From Pirellulaceae bacterium (GTDB lineage Bacteria; Planctomycetota; Planctomycetia; Pirellulales; Pirellulaceae): a DNA stretch of 64,000 nt. The notes below the pieces were generated by a model. It was not told the DNA's origin and did no database searches. It worked only from the letters and a program-made list of their open reading frames with translations. The stretch spans positions 62,001 to 126,000 of the forward strand of contig JAQWSU010000017.1 of the NCBI GenBank assembly GCA_029243025.1, in the 5' to 3' direction. Positions 43,294 to 51,849 of this stretch are shown here, piece by piece; the first letter of the stretch is position 1, and every line of letters begins with the position of its first letter. Both the position numbers and the translations under genes were made by a program.

Positions 43294-44781
43294 TTAGGGA
43301 CGCCGAATCGATTTGCGAAACTTTGGCGCCCCACCGGTATAGGGATACGAGTCAAATAGTTCACCGTTTCCGGAAACGCGTGGATCCTGCGTGGCAGTCA
43401 GTTGCCCCATCAGCTGTTCCTCGAGCCGCTGAACTACATCTGCATAGGCTGCCTCTTGTGCCACATTTCGCAGTTGGTCGGGATCCTTCTTCAAGTCATA
43501 CAGCTCCATCGCAGGGCGCTTTGCAAAAGCCGCATTGAACAGAGCTTGATGAGTATCATCAAGATTTCGATTATCGATCATGTAGTTTTTTGTGGGACCA
43601 TTATCAACATCCGAATACCAGGCGCCTGACAAAAAAGCCACTTGATGATTAGGCGTGCCCGCCGGCCAACGATCGGGACGGAAATTCTTAATCAAAAGAT
43701 AGTCTTGCTCACGAATCGATCGCATGGGCGTCCCCCCCGAATCCGTTCCCTCCTGCCCGGGCACATGCCGTTCTTTTCCAGTAATGACAAATTCACGTGC
43801 TTGATATCCCGCATTATCAAGCAATCGACCGGCAAGACTGCGACCGGTCATCTCGGGCGGCACAGGCACTCCGGCAACTTCCAGAAACGTCGGTGCCAAA
43901 TCGACCAAACTAACGAAGTCCGAGCTTCGACGACCGGGTGAGAACCGATCGGGGCAACGAATCACCAAAGGCACTCGAACCCCACTGTCATAGAGGTTGC
44001 CTTTACAACGCGGAAATGGCATGCCGTGATCACCGGTCATCACAATAATGGTATTATCCAGCAACTGGCGATCTCGCAACTGTTCGATCAGCTCACCCAC
44101 TTCGCGATCGAATCGCTGTACTTCCCAATAATAGTCCGCCACATCGCTGCGCACGGCGTCGCTATTGGGAAAGCATGCCGGCAACTCAATTTTGTCAATT
44201 TGAATTCCGCTGGCTTTTCCAACACCTGCTTGATATCCACGATGCGGGTCCTGACTACCAAACCAAAAGCAAAAGGGAACATCGGCCGGACGTTGATCGA
44301 GAAACTGCTTGAGGTTTTTGTAGTTCTTACCTGCCGGATTGATGTCACGACCGCCAGCCGCAAATTGTCCCGGCCCCCAGCCCTTGCGAGTGGCACCCAC
44401 ATGGTACCCCGCCTGCTTGAGCAAATCGGGATAAACGGGAAAGTCATTCTGCAACGGTCCATACAGATTCGCGCTTTGCTTGAGCCGCCAATGATACTGT
44501 CCAGTGACAATCGCCGCTCGAGAGGGCGTACAGGAAGGCGACGATACGAATGCGTGGGTGAAAAGAACTCCGTCCGTGGCAAGTTGATCGAAGGTAGGCG
44601 TTTTGACAACCGGATCGCCATACGCACCGGCCTGCCACCCCCAATCATCGGCAATGGCAAACAGGATATTGGGGCGTTCTGCACGTACTGGCTCCCAAGC
44701 ACCCACGATAACAACAGCAAATACGAACAAGCCCCACACAGCCAGGATACACCTGCGCCTCGAATTAAAGACGTCGAACAT
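43294..44781 (-). CDS. secreted type I sulfatase
   Basis: I use ATG 44781, preceded by GAGGAG; ATG 44811 is possible. The 495-residue protein begins with a signal peptide (CILAVWGLFVFAVVIVGAW) and then RPNILFAIADDWGWQ, with metal-binding aspartates. CTPSRAAIVTG has the Cys-x-Pro-Ser-Arg motif that is converted to formylglycine. VMTGDHGMPFPRCKGNLYDSGVRVPLV supplies further metal and substrate residues. It hydrolyses sulfate esters, probably on polysaccharides. It overlaps the upstream sulfatase gene, so the two form an operon. Confidence 0.92.
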   Translation of the reverse strand: MFDVFNSRRRCILAVWGLFVFAVVIVGAWEPVRAERPNILFAIADDWGWQAGAYGDPVVKTPTFDQLATDGVLFTHAFVSSPSCTPSRAAIVTGQYHWRLKQSANLYGPLQNDFPVYPDLLKQAGYHVGATRKGWGPGQFAAGGRDINPAGKNYKNLKQFLDQRPADVPFCFWFGSQDPHRGYQAGVGKASGIQIDKIELPACFPNSDAVRSDVADYYWEVQRFDREVGELIEQLRDRQLLDNTIIVMTGDHGMPFPRCKGNLYDSGVRVPLVIRCPDRFSPGRRSSDFVSLVDLAPTFLEVAGVPVPPEMTGRSLAGRLLDNAGYQAREFVITGKERHVPGQEGTDSGGTPMRSIREQDYLLIKNFRPDRWPAGTPNHQVAFLSGAWYSDVDNGPTKNYMIDNRNLDDTHQALFNAAFAKRPAMELYDLKKDPDQLRNVAQEAAYADVVQRLEEQLMGQLTATQDPRVSGNGELFDSYPYTGGAPKFRKSIRRP

Positions 44782-46462
44782 AAGCGTAATAAGCTCCTCG
44801 TACTTTGTCATTCGGGAGTGTTAAAAAGGTCTTCAGTTCCGTCTTGCCGGGCTGTAACGACACTCGGAAAGTCGCAACCGACGAGTTCGGATCCAGTTCT
44901 TGCTCAAGCTCCTGGCCTTGAATGGTAAGACGGGCATACTTTGCCTCTATCGGTCGTTGCAGGTGGTCCGCCCAACGGCTAATCACAACTTCATACTCAC
45001 CTGGCTGCAAGACTTCGACGGCCCATGGCCCGTTTTTCATCATGCCTGATTTCACCATATTTTGATGCCAAGGAGTTCCACTGTCGATGAGCCAATCATG
45101 GGCTGTTAATCGAGTTCTTGGCTCGTCATCCGAGCCAACCTGAACATGGACCGTCCGCCCAATCGCTGGCTGCAAGGAATCCCACCAACCGTCGTAAGTC
45201 GACCGCAGCTTCTTGACGACGTCCGGATGAGTTTCCGCCAAATCTTTGATTTGGCCCGGATCGAGACGAATATCATAAAGTTCCTTTCCATTGACCAACC
45301 GCCATCGATCCGTCATCACCGCAGATTGGCGCCATTTTTTCGGATGCAAAATACGTTGCGAGTGAACCACCAACTCTCGATCGCGAAGGGTTTTCCCATC
45401 GCCATGCAATGCGGTCGCCAAGCTCGTTCCATCGGATACGATTTCGTCGGATGTGTCGACACCGCAAAACTCGATCAGCGTCGGCAACATGTCAATATGT
45501 GCGGCCAACTGATCCACATCCCTGCCGCCGATCAAATCGCCTTTTGGCCAATGAATCAACATCGGAACCCGATGACCACCGTCATACTCCGATCCCTTTT
45601 TACCTCGCATGCCCGCATTGAAAACTTTCTCACCAGCGGCTGTGCCATTGTCCGTGGTGAAAATAAATATCGTATTGTCCCACTGAGATGACTTTTTCAG
45701 ATAGGCAACCAGCTTGCCCACGTTTTCGTCAATATTGGCGATCATGCCCAAGAAACGACTGGGTCCCTCCCCGGCCTCCTGGTAGGGACGACTGTATTTT
45801 TCATCCACTAGGAAAGGACCATGAGGTGCATTCGTAGCCAAATAAACGAAGAACGGCTGGTCCGATGGTTGCTGAATAAACTTCTCCGCTTCTCGAAACC
45901 AGACATCCGTGCAGTATCCACGAAACGGCTCAACACGACCTTGTCGCCAATAGGTATCGTCGAAATAATCATTCCCGAAAAAATCGGGAGTCTGTCCGAC
46001 ACCGCCGCCACCGTGTGCCACCACATGATCAAATCCCTGATCCTGGGGTCGTAACGGATAGGCATCCCCTAAATGCCATTTACCAAACATGGCAGTCCGA
46101 TACCCAGCAGATCGCAAACGCTCGGCGATCGTCACTTCGTTCGTATCCATCAACGATCGGCCACAGATCGTGTGCCAAACGCCTGTCTTGGTCGAATAGC
46201 GGCCGCTCATCAGAGCGGATCGCGTGGGCGAACAAGTGGGATCCACATGATAATTCGTCAAGCGGATCGAATCCGCATATAACGCATCAAGATTGGGCGT
46301 CTTCAGCAACGGGTTTCCATGCGCCGACAGGTCACCGTATCCTTGATCATCGGTAATGATCACGATCACGTTGGGTCTGTCCGATGGCGGCGCGGCTACC
46401 AGAACATTGCACGCACAAGTCAGCAGCCACAGCGTGGCAAGTCGTGAAGGAATCGGTTGCAT
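44765..46462 (-). CDS. secreted type I sulfatase, arylsulfatase type
   Basis: I use ATG 46462 (565 residues), with CTGGAG upstream; the longer open frame to 46723 runs through the promoter region. A signal peptide (MQPIPSRLATLWLLTCACNVLVA) is followed by RPNVIVIITDDQGYGDLSAHG. CSPTRSALMSGR has the formylglycine motif in its C-x-P-T-R form. TTDNGTAAGEKVFNAGMRGKKGSEYDGGHRVP contains the metal-binding Asp-Asn and Lys/His. A C-terminal beta-rich region of about 100 residues may bind sugar. It overlaps the downstream sulfatase by 17 bases and is divergent from the FG-GAP gene. Confidence 0.93.
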   Translation of the reverse strand: MQPIPSRLATLWLLTCACNVLVAAPPSDRPNVIVIITDDQGYGDLSAHGNPLLKTPNLDALYADSIRLTNYHVDPTCSPTRSALMSGRYSTKTGVWHTICGRSLMDTNEVTIAERLRSAGYRTAMFGKWHLGDAYPLRPQDQGFDHVVAHGGGGVGQTPDFFGNDYFDDTYWRQGRVEPFRGYCTDVWFREAEKFIQQPSDQPFFVYLATNAPHGPFLVDEKYSRPYQEAGEGPSRFLGMIANIDENVGKLVAYLKKSSQWDNTIFIFTTDNGTAAGEKVFNAGMRGKKGSEYDGGHRVPMLIHWPKGDLIGGRDVDQLAAHIDMLPTLIEFCGVDTSDEIVSDGTSLATALHGDGKTLRDRELVVHSQRILHPKKWRQSAVMTDRWRLVNGKELYDIRLDPGQIKDLAETHPDVVKKLRSTYDGWWDSLQPAIGRTVHVQVGSDDEPRTRLTAHDWLIDSGTPWHQNMVKSGMMKNGPWAVEVLQPGEYEVVISRWADHLQRPIEAKYARLTIQGQELEQELDPNSSVATFRVSLQPGKTELKTFLTLPNDKVRGAYYAYVRRL

Positions 46463-46505
46463 CACGTTGTTCTCCAGGTTAGGTAGTACCCTCAATATAT
46501 TAGCG

Positions 46506-46545
46506 GATGTTTCTGACTGATACAGATGTTTCTGACTGATATAAT
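46506..46545. promoter_or_regulatory. divergent promoter with a 17-bp direct repeat and a consensus -10
   Basis: Two identical 17-base copies (gatgtttctgactgata) at 46506-46522 and 46525-46541, spaced 19 bp centre to centre, end in a perfect TATAAT (46540-46545) facing the FG-GAP gene. No good -35 lies at the right spacing, so the repeats occupy its place. They are candidate activator or repressor sites shared by both divergent genes. Confidence 0.5.
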
Positions 46546-46604
46546 TACGCAGCAAAAACACCGGCCGCAAGGCTGCCACCCCCTTGTTCAAATCGAGGAA
46601 AACC

Positions 46605-47807
46605 ATGTCTCGAACCAGTCGCCACCGAGGATTTCCATGCCTGATCACCGCAGCATTTGTGATCTTTCCGCTCAGCAACCTATTTGCGACCGACCCTGTC
46701 TTTGAGCGACAAGTGGTCGACAACGACGTGAAAATTGGCTACGGAATCACAATCGGCCATGTGGATGGTGACCAGAAACCTGATCTGCTCATCGCCGACA
46801 AGACAGAAATTGCTTGGTATAAAAACCCCGGGAAACGCGGCATCGCTTGGCCACGTTACGTGATGGCCCGCAATCTTACACCGAAGGATAATGTGTGCAT
46901 TGCTGCCCGTGATCTGGACAATGACGGCCTCGTCGAAGTCGCCGTCGGGGCGAACTGGAATCCTGGGGAAACAGGGGACCCCGAGCAGAGTGGTGCGATC
47001 TTCTACCTCAAACGCCCTAATGATCCTACTCAATCGTGGACTCCCGTCACCATCGCACCGCACGACCCAACCGTGCACCGCATGCATTGGATCCAACAAG
47101 CTGAAGACGTTTATGCGCTTGCCGTTTTACCATTACACGGTCGGAATAATCGCGCTGGAAAAGGTGATCCAGTTCGCCTGCTGGCGTATCGGATCGACCT
47201 GGATACACCAGAAAAACGTGAAGTAGTAACGATCGATGAGAGCATGCATATGACCCACAATTTCGATGTCCTTCCGAATTCGTCGGACGCCGAAGGCCTC
47301 TTTGTCGCTGGCAGCGAAGGCCTCAAGTATATCTCCCCCAATGGGGCGACGCTGTTTGCACCCCAACCGCTGAGTCGCGGCGCTGGTGAAGTCCGACGCC
47401 TCGATGTGAAGCCGGACAAGCATGAAGCGATCTCGATCGAACCCATGCACGGTAGCGAAGTGGTCTTCTACCAACAACTCGAAGGACTTGAATTCAAACG
47501 AGTCGTGATTGACAGCGGCCTCAACCAGGGACATGCACTAGCGGCAGGCGATCTGTTGAACTTAGGACAAGATCAAGTCGTGGCAGGCTGGCGTTCACCC
47601 GACGCCCAAAACCGCGTAGGAATTCGCCTTTACGTTCCGAACGAAGATGGGTCGCAATGGACCAAGCACACGGTGGATGACAATCAAATGGCGTGCGAAG
47701 ATCTACGCCTTGCCGATCTGGATGACGATGGTCAAGCTGAAATCATCGCAGCCGGTCGTGCGACGAACAACTTAGTCATCTATTGGAATGATTCACAAAA
47801 GAAATAG
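46605..47807 (+). CDS. secreted FG-GAP/VCBS repeat protein
   Basis: I use ATG 46605 with GAGG upstream (400 residues). A signal peptide (PCLITAAFVIFPLSNLFA) is followed by a seven-bladed propeller: repeats carry D-x-D-x-D calcium loops, such as GHVDGDQKPDLLIAD, ARDLDNDGLVEVAVG, AGDLLNLGQDQVVAG and LADLDDDGQAEIIAAG. This is a calcium-binding propeller of the integrin-alpha type, often for polysaccharide or protein binding in planctomycetes. It is divergent from the sulfatase operon, sharing a promoter region with direct repeats, so it may belong to the same sulfated-glycan response. Confidence 0.85.
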   Translation: MSRTSRHRGFPCLITAAFVIFPLSNLFATDPVFERQVVDNDVKIGYGITIGHVDGDQKPDLLIADKTEIAWYKNPGKRGIAWPRYVMARNLTPKDNVCIAARDLDNDGLVEVAVGANWNPGETGDPEQSGAIFYLKRPNDPTQSWTPVTIAPHDPTVHRMHWIQQAEDVYALAVLPLHGRNNRAGKGDPVRLLAYRIDLDTPEKREVVTIDESMHMTHNFDVLPNSSDAEGLFVAGSEGLKYISPNGATLFAPQPLSRGAGEVRRLDVKPDKHEAISIEPMHGSEVVFYQQLEGLEFKRVVIDSGLNQGHALAAGDLLNLGQDQVVAGWRSPDAQNRVGIRLYVPNEDGSQWTKHTVDDNQMACEDLRLADLDDDGQAEIIAAGRATNNLVIYWNDSQKK

Positions 47808-47829
47808 CCTGACGGCGTTGAATTCCCCG

Positions 47830-47854
47830 GCTGTCGGATGGAGGGTCCGACGGC
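47830..47854. terminator. hairpin between convergent FG-GAP and nagB genes
   Basis: A 9-bp stem (GCTGTCGGA at 47830-47838 / TCCGACGGC at 47846-47854, one G-U pair) with a seven-base loop lies between the two stops. No clear U run follows on either strand. Confidence 0.5.
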
Positions 47855-47904
47855 TTCCTGACCAACGCCTCATTCCAATAGAAGGAAAAGATCGGTCGAT
47901 CCGT

Positions 47905-48741
47905 CTAGGATCCAAGATAACGATCGATCACCGAGGCTCTACGGAAATGCGGGCGAGGAACAGTCTGGGGCGCTCCAGGCTGTTTTTCCTGAATCCACTG
48001 ATAATACTCACTCATCTTAAGATCTGCGGCAGCCGCCTGATCAAGAAAACAGATTATGTCCTCGTGCAACTGCAAGGCGCTTGCGGTGACCATACTGGTG
48101 ACTGGACCTTCAATCGCTGCGGCAACCGCCGAGGCCTTATTTTGTCCGGCCGCCATCAGCAAAATCCGCCGCGATTCCAGGATCGTCCCGACCCCCATCG
48201 TAATCGCATAGGCTGGGACGTCTTCCGCCTTTTCGAAGAAGCGAGAATTATCTTCGATGGTCGACCTCGCAAGGGTCTTAATGCGAGTGCGTGACCCGAG
48301 CGAACTGGAGGGTTCGTTGAAGGCGATGTGACCATCCGTTCCAATTCCCAGAATTTGCAGATCGATCCCACCGCACTCGACAATCCTTTTTTCATACCAT
48401 TGACAAAACGCCTGGTAATTATCGGTAGTTCCCGATGGGATGTAGGTATTTTGCGGTGGAATATTGATATACTGAAACAAATTACGGTGCATGAAATAGT
48501 GGTAACTCTGCGGATTATTTCGCGTGAGACCCACATACTCATCCAGGTTAAAAGTGGTGGCCTGAGAAAAATCCAACCCTTCTTCTCGATGTAGCCGCAC
48601 GAGCTCTTGATAAAGCGAAAGGGGCGTACTTCCCGTCGCAAGCCCCAAGACGGCATTCGGTTTCGAGTTCAGTGTTTTGGCAACCACACGTGCGGCAGCT
48701 TTTCCCATGCTTTCATAGGAATCATTAATTACAACTTCCAT
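47905..48741 (-). CDS. nagB: glucosamine-6-phosphate deaminase
   Basis: The 278-residue protein has the NagB motifs: LGLATGSTPLSLYQ (phosphate loop), FNLDEYVGL with the catalytic Asp, GIGTDGHIAFNEP with the His of the ring-opening step, and SLGSRTRIKTL. It converts glucosamine-6-phosphate to fructose-6-phosphate and ammonia, feeding amino sugars into glycolysis. An AAGGAG site lies six bases before the ATG. It lies 52 bp downstream of the big PVC-type cytochrome and probably shares its transcript. With the neighbouring sulfatases it fits breakdown of sulfated amino-sugar polymers. Confidence 0.95.
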   Translation of the reverse strand: MEVVINDSYESMGKAAARVVAKTLNSKPNAVLGLATGSTPLSLYQELVRLHREEGLDFSQATTFNLDEYVGLTRNNPQSYHYFMHRNLFQYINIPPQNTYIPSGTTDNYQAFCQWYEKRIVECGGIDLQILGIGTDGHIAFNEPSSSLGSRTRIKTLARSTIEDNSRFFEKAEDVPAYAITMGVGTILESRRILLMAAGQNKASAVAAAIEGPVTSMVTASALQLHEDIICFLDQAAAADLKMSEYYQWIQEKQPGAPQTVPRPHFRRASVIDRYLGS

Positions 48742-48793
48742 TTACACTCCTTGCCCAAACTCACAAATCCTAATTCACCACTACTTGCACCCG

Positions 48794-51511
48794 CTATTGG
48801 AACATCAGATCGTTCGGATTTCCTCGGGACAACAGATAAGCAATTAAGTCCAAGACTTCCTCCTGATTCAATGTATCCAAAAGTTTATCAGGCATAAGCG
48901 ACGTGCGCGAAGGGGTTTGTTCTTCGATGTCGCCCTTACGAACGACTTCCACTTGGTTAGCATCTTCGGCGTTCGTCTGGACGGTCAATTCGTCATCGTT
49001 CTCAGCAACCACACGTCCTGATATCACCTTGCCTTGCGACGTTTCAATCACGCTCGCCCGATACTGGTCAGAGATCACCTTGCTCGGATCGACCATTGCC
49101 TCGGCCAAATCCCGAACACTGAAGCGACCATTCACGCTGGTCAGATCAGGTCCTGTGGCACCTCCGCGCCCATCAAATCGGTGACAAGTCATGCACTTTG
49201 CCGCTGCGAACATCTTGCGACCATTCTCAAAATCACGTTTTCTCAATCCGGTCGTTGTTGGCCGTTCGCCTTGAGTGGTCGCTGCGGTGACGACATCGGA
49301 AATCGTCCAGGGTTTCCCGGGGCCTTGAGCTTTCGGCAGCTCTTCCACGGGGAGTGGCTTAGGTGGCGACTTAGCGACCAAGGCCGCTTTTTCGTCTTCG
49401 GAAAGATTTGCCATCGCTTCCTTGCGAATGTTTTCGATGAAGCCGCCGTAGCTGGCACCACCGCTCTTTTTCTTGGCCCTTTCAAGCCAATCAAAATATT
49501 GTTTACGTTCCTCAAGCGTCCATCCGTAACGCATATTCCGCAGCATAAATACATACTGCAGCTTCTGCAACTCCGGATGATTCGCCATCATATTGGCAAT
49601 CGTGCCGCCATAACCTGGGTTACGAGCAAGAAGTTTTTTCATTTGCTCGGCCTGCAACGCATACGGTTCATCCATCAATTTCAATGACTTCTGCACGACC
49701 GCAGGCGCATTGAGATAAATCAAGATTCTCGCCAACTCGATATTCACATCGTGGCTTTCACCAGGAAAGTGTGGGTTGATTTTCTCGACCAACGCGGCCG
49801 ACTGTTTCACATCCGGCTTGCCCAGACGAATAAATACCAACGCGTAGGCACGTAAGACATCCAGTCGCTCAGCTTCCGTGAGCTTCTCAAAATTAATCTG
49901 ATTCAAGACAGCCAACGCATCAGCACGAGCCGAAGCCAATTCCTCCGCTGAGCCGGCGAGAGCTCGGCTCCCTGCTCGAGCGAGTGCAACGACTGATTGA
50001 ATACGACCGTTGGCATCTGACATATTCCCGACTCGATCTCGCCATTGATCGAGCGTTTGGTGTTCGAGTGCAACACTGGCGGCGTAACGAATATGACGAT
50101 CCGAGTGAGAAAGGTTTTTCCAAATGAGATCCATGGTCGCCGCATCCGTCGGCTTGACACTGTTGGAATGATGATACTGTTCAAGCTCTCGACGAAGCTT
50201 ACGTAAATCGGCTCCCACCTGATCATGCCCGCTTGTTAAAGTCGTTTTTTCATCGCCCTGATAAGTCACTCGATAAAGAGCTGATTGCGTTCCTCGTCCA
50301 CCCACGGTGAAATACATCGCTCCATCATCACCGATCACCGCATCCGTTAAGGGCAACGCAACACGAGCGACGAACTCTTCTTTCTGACCGACATAGCTGG
50401 CTCCCTCGGGTTTCAAGTGCACAGCGTACATCGTGCCGAAAGTCCAGTCGAGTAGGTAGAGAGCTCGTTGATAGTTGGCAGGAAACTTAGCTCCTGTTCC
50501 AAAAGCCACACCGACCGGCGAGCCCGGACCGATGTCCACAGCTGCAGGCAAACTATCGACATTGTAGCTGGGCCATTTGCCCGTTCCGCTGCGCCAGCCA
50601 AAATCACTGCCGCTGACCGCGTGCATCGCGCGCGTGGGCCGGTACCAGGGTGTTCCCAGATCCCACTCCATATCCGCGTCGTAGGCAAACAATTCACCCT
50701 CAGGATTGAAATCCAAATCGTACGCATTGCGATAGCCAACACTGACAATTTCCCAATGTTTTCCATCGGGATCCGTTTTGGCAATCCAGCCCCCCGGAGC
50801 CAGTTTATTTCGAGCATGCCCATTAGCATCCCACTGCCTCGGCAACAGAAGATCCTCACCCCAATTCGACAACACTCGGCTGGCGTCGAAATCCGCAGGA
50901 GGATCGGTATGGTTCCCGCAGATCACATAGATCGATTTGCCGTCAGGAGACAAACGAATCGCGTGTGGACCATGTTCTCCACCGCCTTTTAACTGCTTGA
51001 GCTTCACAACTTCGTCGAATTGATCATCGTTGTTGGTATCTTTCGCACGGTAGAGACCACTTCCCGGGCCACCGTTCACGCAAAAGAAAAGACTGTCGAA
51101 GGCATGCAACATGCCCTGAGCCGACGTCATTGCCACGTCCAGCTTTTCGACTCGGGTTGGCTGATCGCTTCCAATCGGTGCCGGCATGATGCGATAAATC
51201 CCTTTGTCCCCCTGGTCGCTGGCAAGCAATCGCCCCTGGTCATCCTTCGTTAAACTCACCCAGGAACCTTGCTTGTCTTTTGGCACGCTGTAAAGCAATT
51301 CCACTTGAAACCCCGGCTGCAGCACAAAGGGCTTGCTGTCGGTCGCCGGAGACTCACCAATCACCTGCGAATCGGCCACGGTGGGCATTTGTTCGCTCCA
51401 ACCATCCGATTCCGTTGCTGAGAGCAAGCGCGAAAGAGTCGGGATTAGCAGCAAAACAACACAACAAACACAAGATCGAATCGTATACGAATGCAACGTA
51501 CTCGAATTCAT
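48794..51511 (-). CDS. PVC-type cytochrome/PQQ-like exported protein
   Basis: The 905-residue protein has a signal peptide (SYTIRSCVCCVVLLLIPTLS, about residues 8-28). Residues 60-430 form a sugar-dehydrogenase-like propeller (FQVELLYSVPKDKQGSWVSL, YAYDADMEWDLGTPWYRPTR). Residues 440-720 are helical repeats of HEAT type. The last 150 residues contain CMTCHRFDGRGGATGPDLTSV and the SGRVVAENDDELTVQTN / DKLLDTLNQEEVLDLIAYLLS pattern of the Pirellula/Verrucomicrobium heme domain. It is likely a periplasmic oxidoreductase. An AAGGAGAG ribosome site precedes the ATG. Confidence 0.88.
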   Translation of the reverse strand: MNSSTLHSYTIRSCVCCVVLLLIPTLSRLLSATESDGWSEQMPTVADSQVIGESPATDSKPFVLQPGFQVELLYSVPKDKQGSWVSLTKDDQGRLLASDQGDKGIYRIMPAPIGSDQPTRVEKLDVAMTSAQGMLHAFDSLFFCVNGGPGSGLYRAKDTNNDDQFDEVVKLKQLKGGGEHGPHAIRLSPDGKSIYVICGNHTDPPADFDASRVLSNWGEDLLLPRQWDANGHARNKLAPGGWIAKTDPDGKHWEIVSVGYRNAYDLDFNPEGELFAYDADMEWDLGTPWYRPTRAMHAVSGSDFGWRSGTGKWPSYNVDSLPAAVDIGPGSPVGVAFGTGAKFPANYQRALYLLDWTFGTMYAVHLKPEGASYVGQKEEFVARVALPLTDAVIGDDGAMYFTVGGRGTQSALYRVTYQGDEKTTLTSGHDQVGADLRKLRRELEQYHHSNSVKPTDAATMDLIWKNLSHSDRHIRYAASVALEHQTLDQWRDRVGNMSDANGRIQSVVALARAGSRALAGSAEELASARADALAVLNQINFEKLTEAERLDVLRAYALVFIRLGKPDVKQSAALVEKINPHFPGESHDVNIELARILIYLNAPAVVQKSLKLMDEPYALQAEQMKKLLARNPGYGGTIANMMANHPELQKLQYVFMLRNMRYGWTLEERKQYFDWLERAKKKSGGASYGGFIENIRKEAMANLSEDEKAALVAKSPPKPLPVEELPKAQGPGKPWTISDVVTAATTQGERPTTTGLRKRDFENGRKMFAAAKCMTCHRFDGRGGATGPDLTSVNGRFSVRDLAEAMVDPSKVISDQYRASVIETSQGKVISGRVVAENDDELTVQTNAEDANQVEVVRKGDIEEQTPSRTSLMPDKLLDTLNQEEVLDLIAYLLSRGNPNDLMFQ

Positions 51512-51849
51512 CGGGCAGGCTCTCCTTCGTTGAGTCAGTGATTCTCGCTACGCGAGCACGGGGATGCAATTGGTGGGCTAGGTTGTTGGTCCATAATTTT
51601 AAGGGCATTCCTACACGATTTAAAAGCCGAGAATTTGCTCATTCGCCGAAACATGCGTGAAGTGATCGGAACAACTTGCGGTTCTTCAAGGTGAACAAAG
51701 AGTTGTTCACTCGCTTTCCGCAGGGCGATTGGGCCGTTTTGGTATCGTGATCTGCGTGAAGCAGCTAAACTTAGACGAAGAGGCTAACATCGCGGCGGTA
51801 GGCTTTTCCCGAGTTTGCTTCGCTTGAATTGTGATTGTGTAGGAACACC
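51512..51849. other. intergenic region between divergent genes
   Basis: The 338 bases separate the divergent cytochrome and metalloprotease genes. They must contain both promoters. I saw no gene, RNA or repeat. Confidence 0.5.

Noticed and set aside
44026-44928. 300-codon plus-strand open frame
   Set aside because: It is fully antisense to the sulfatase genes, has no ribosome site and no family motifs; a codon-bias shadow.
49034-49687. 217-codon plus-strand open frame
   Set aside because: Antisense to the C-terminal heme domain of the PVC cytochrome; no start signals.
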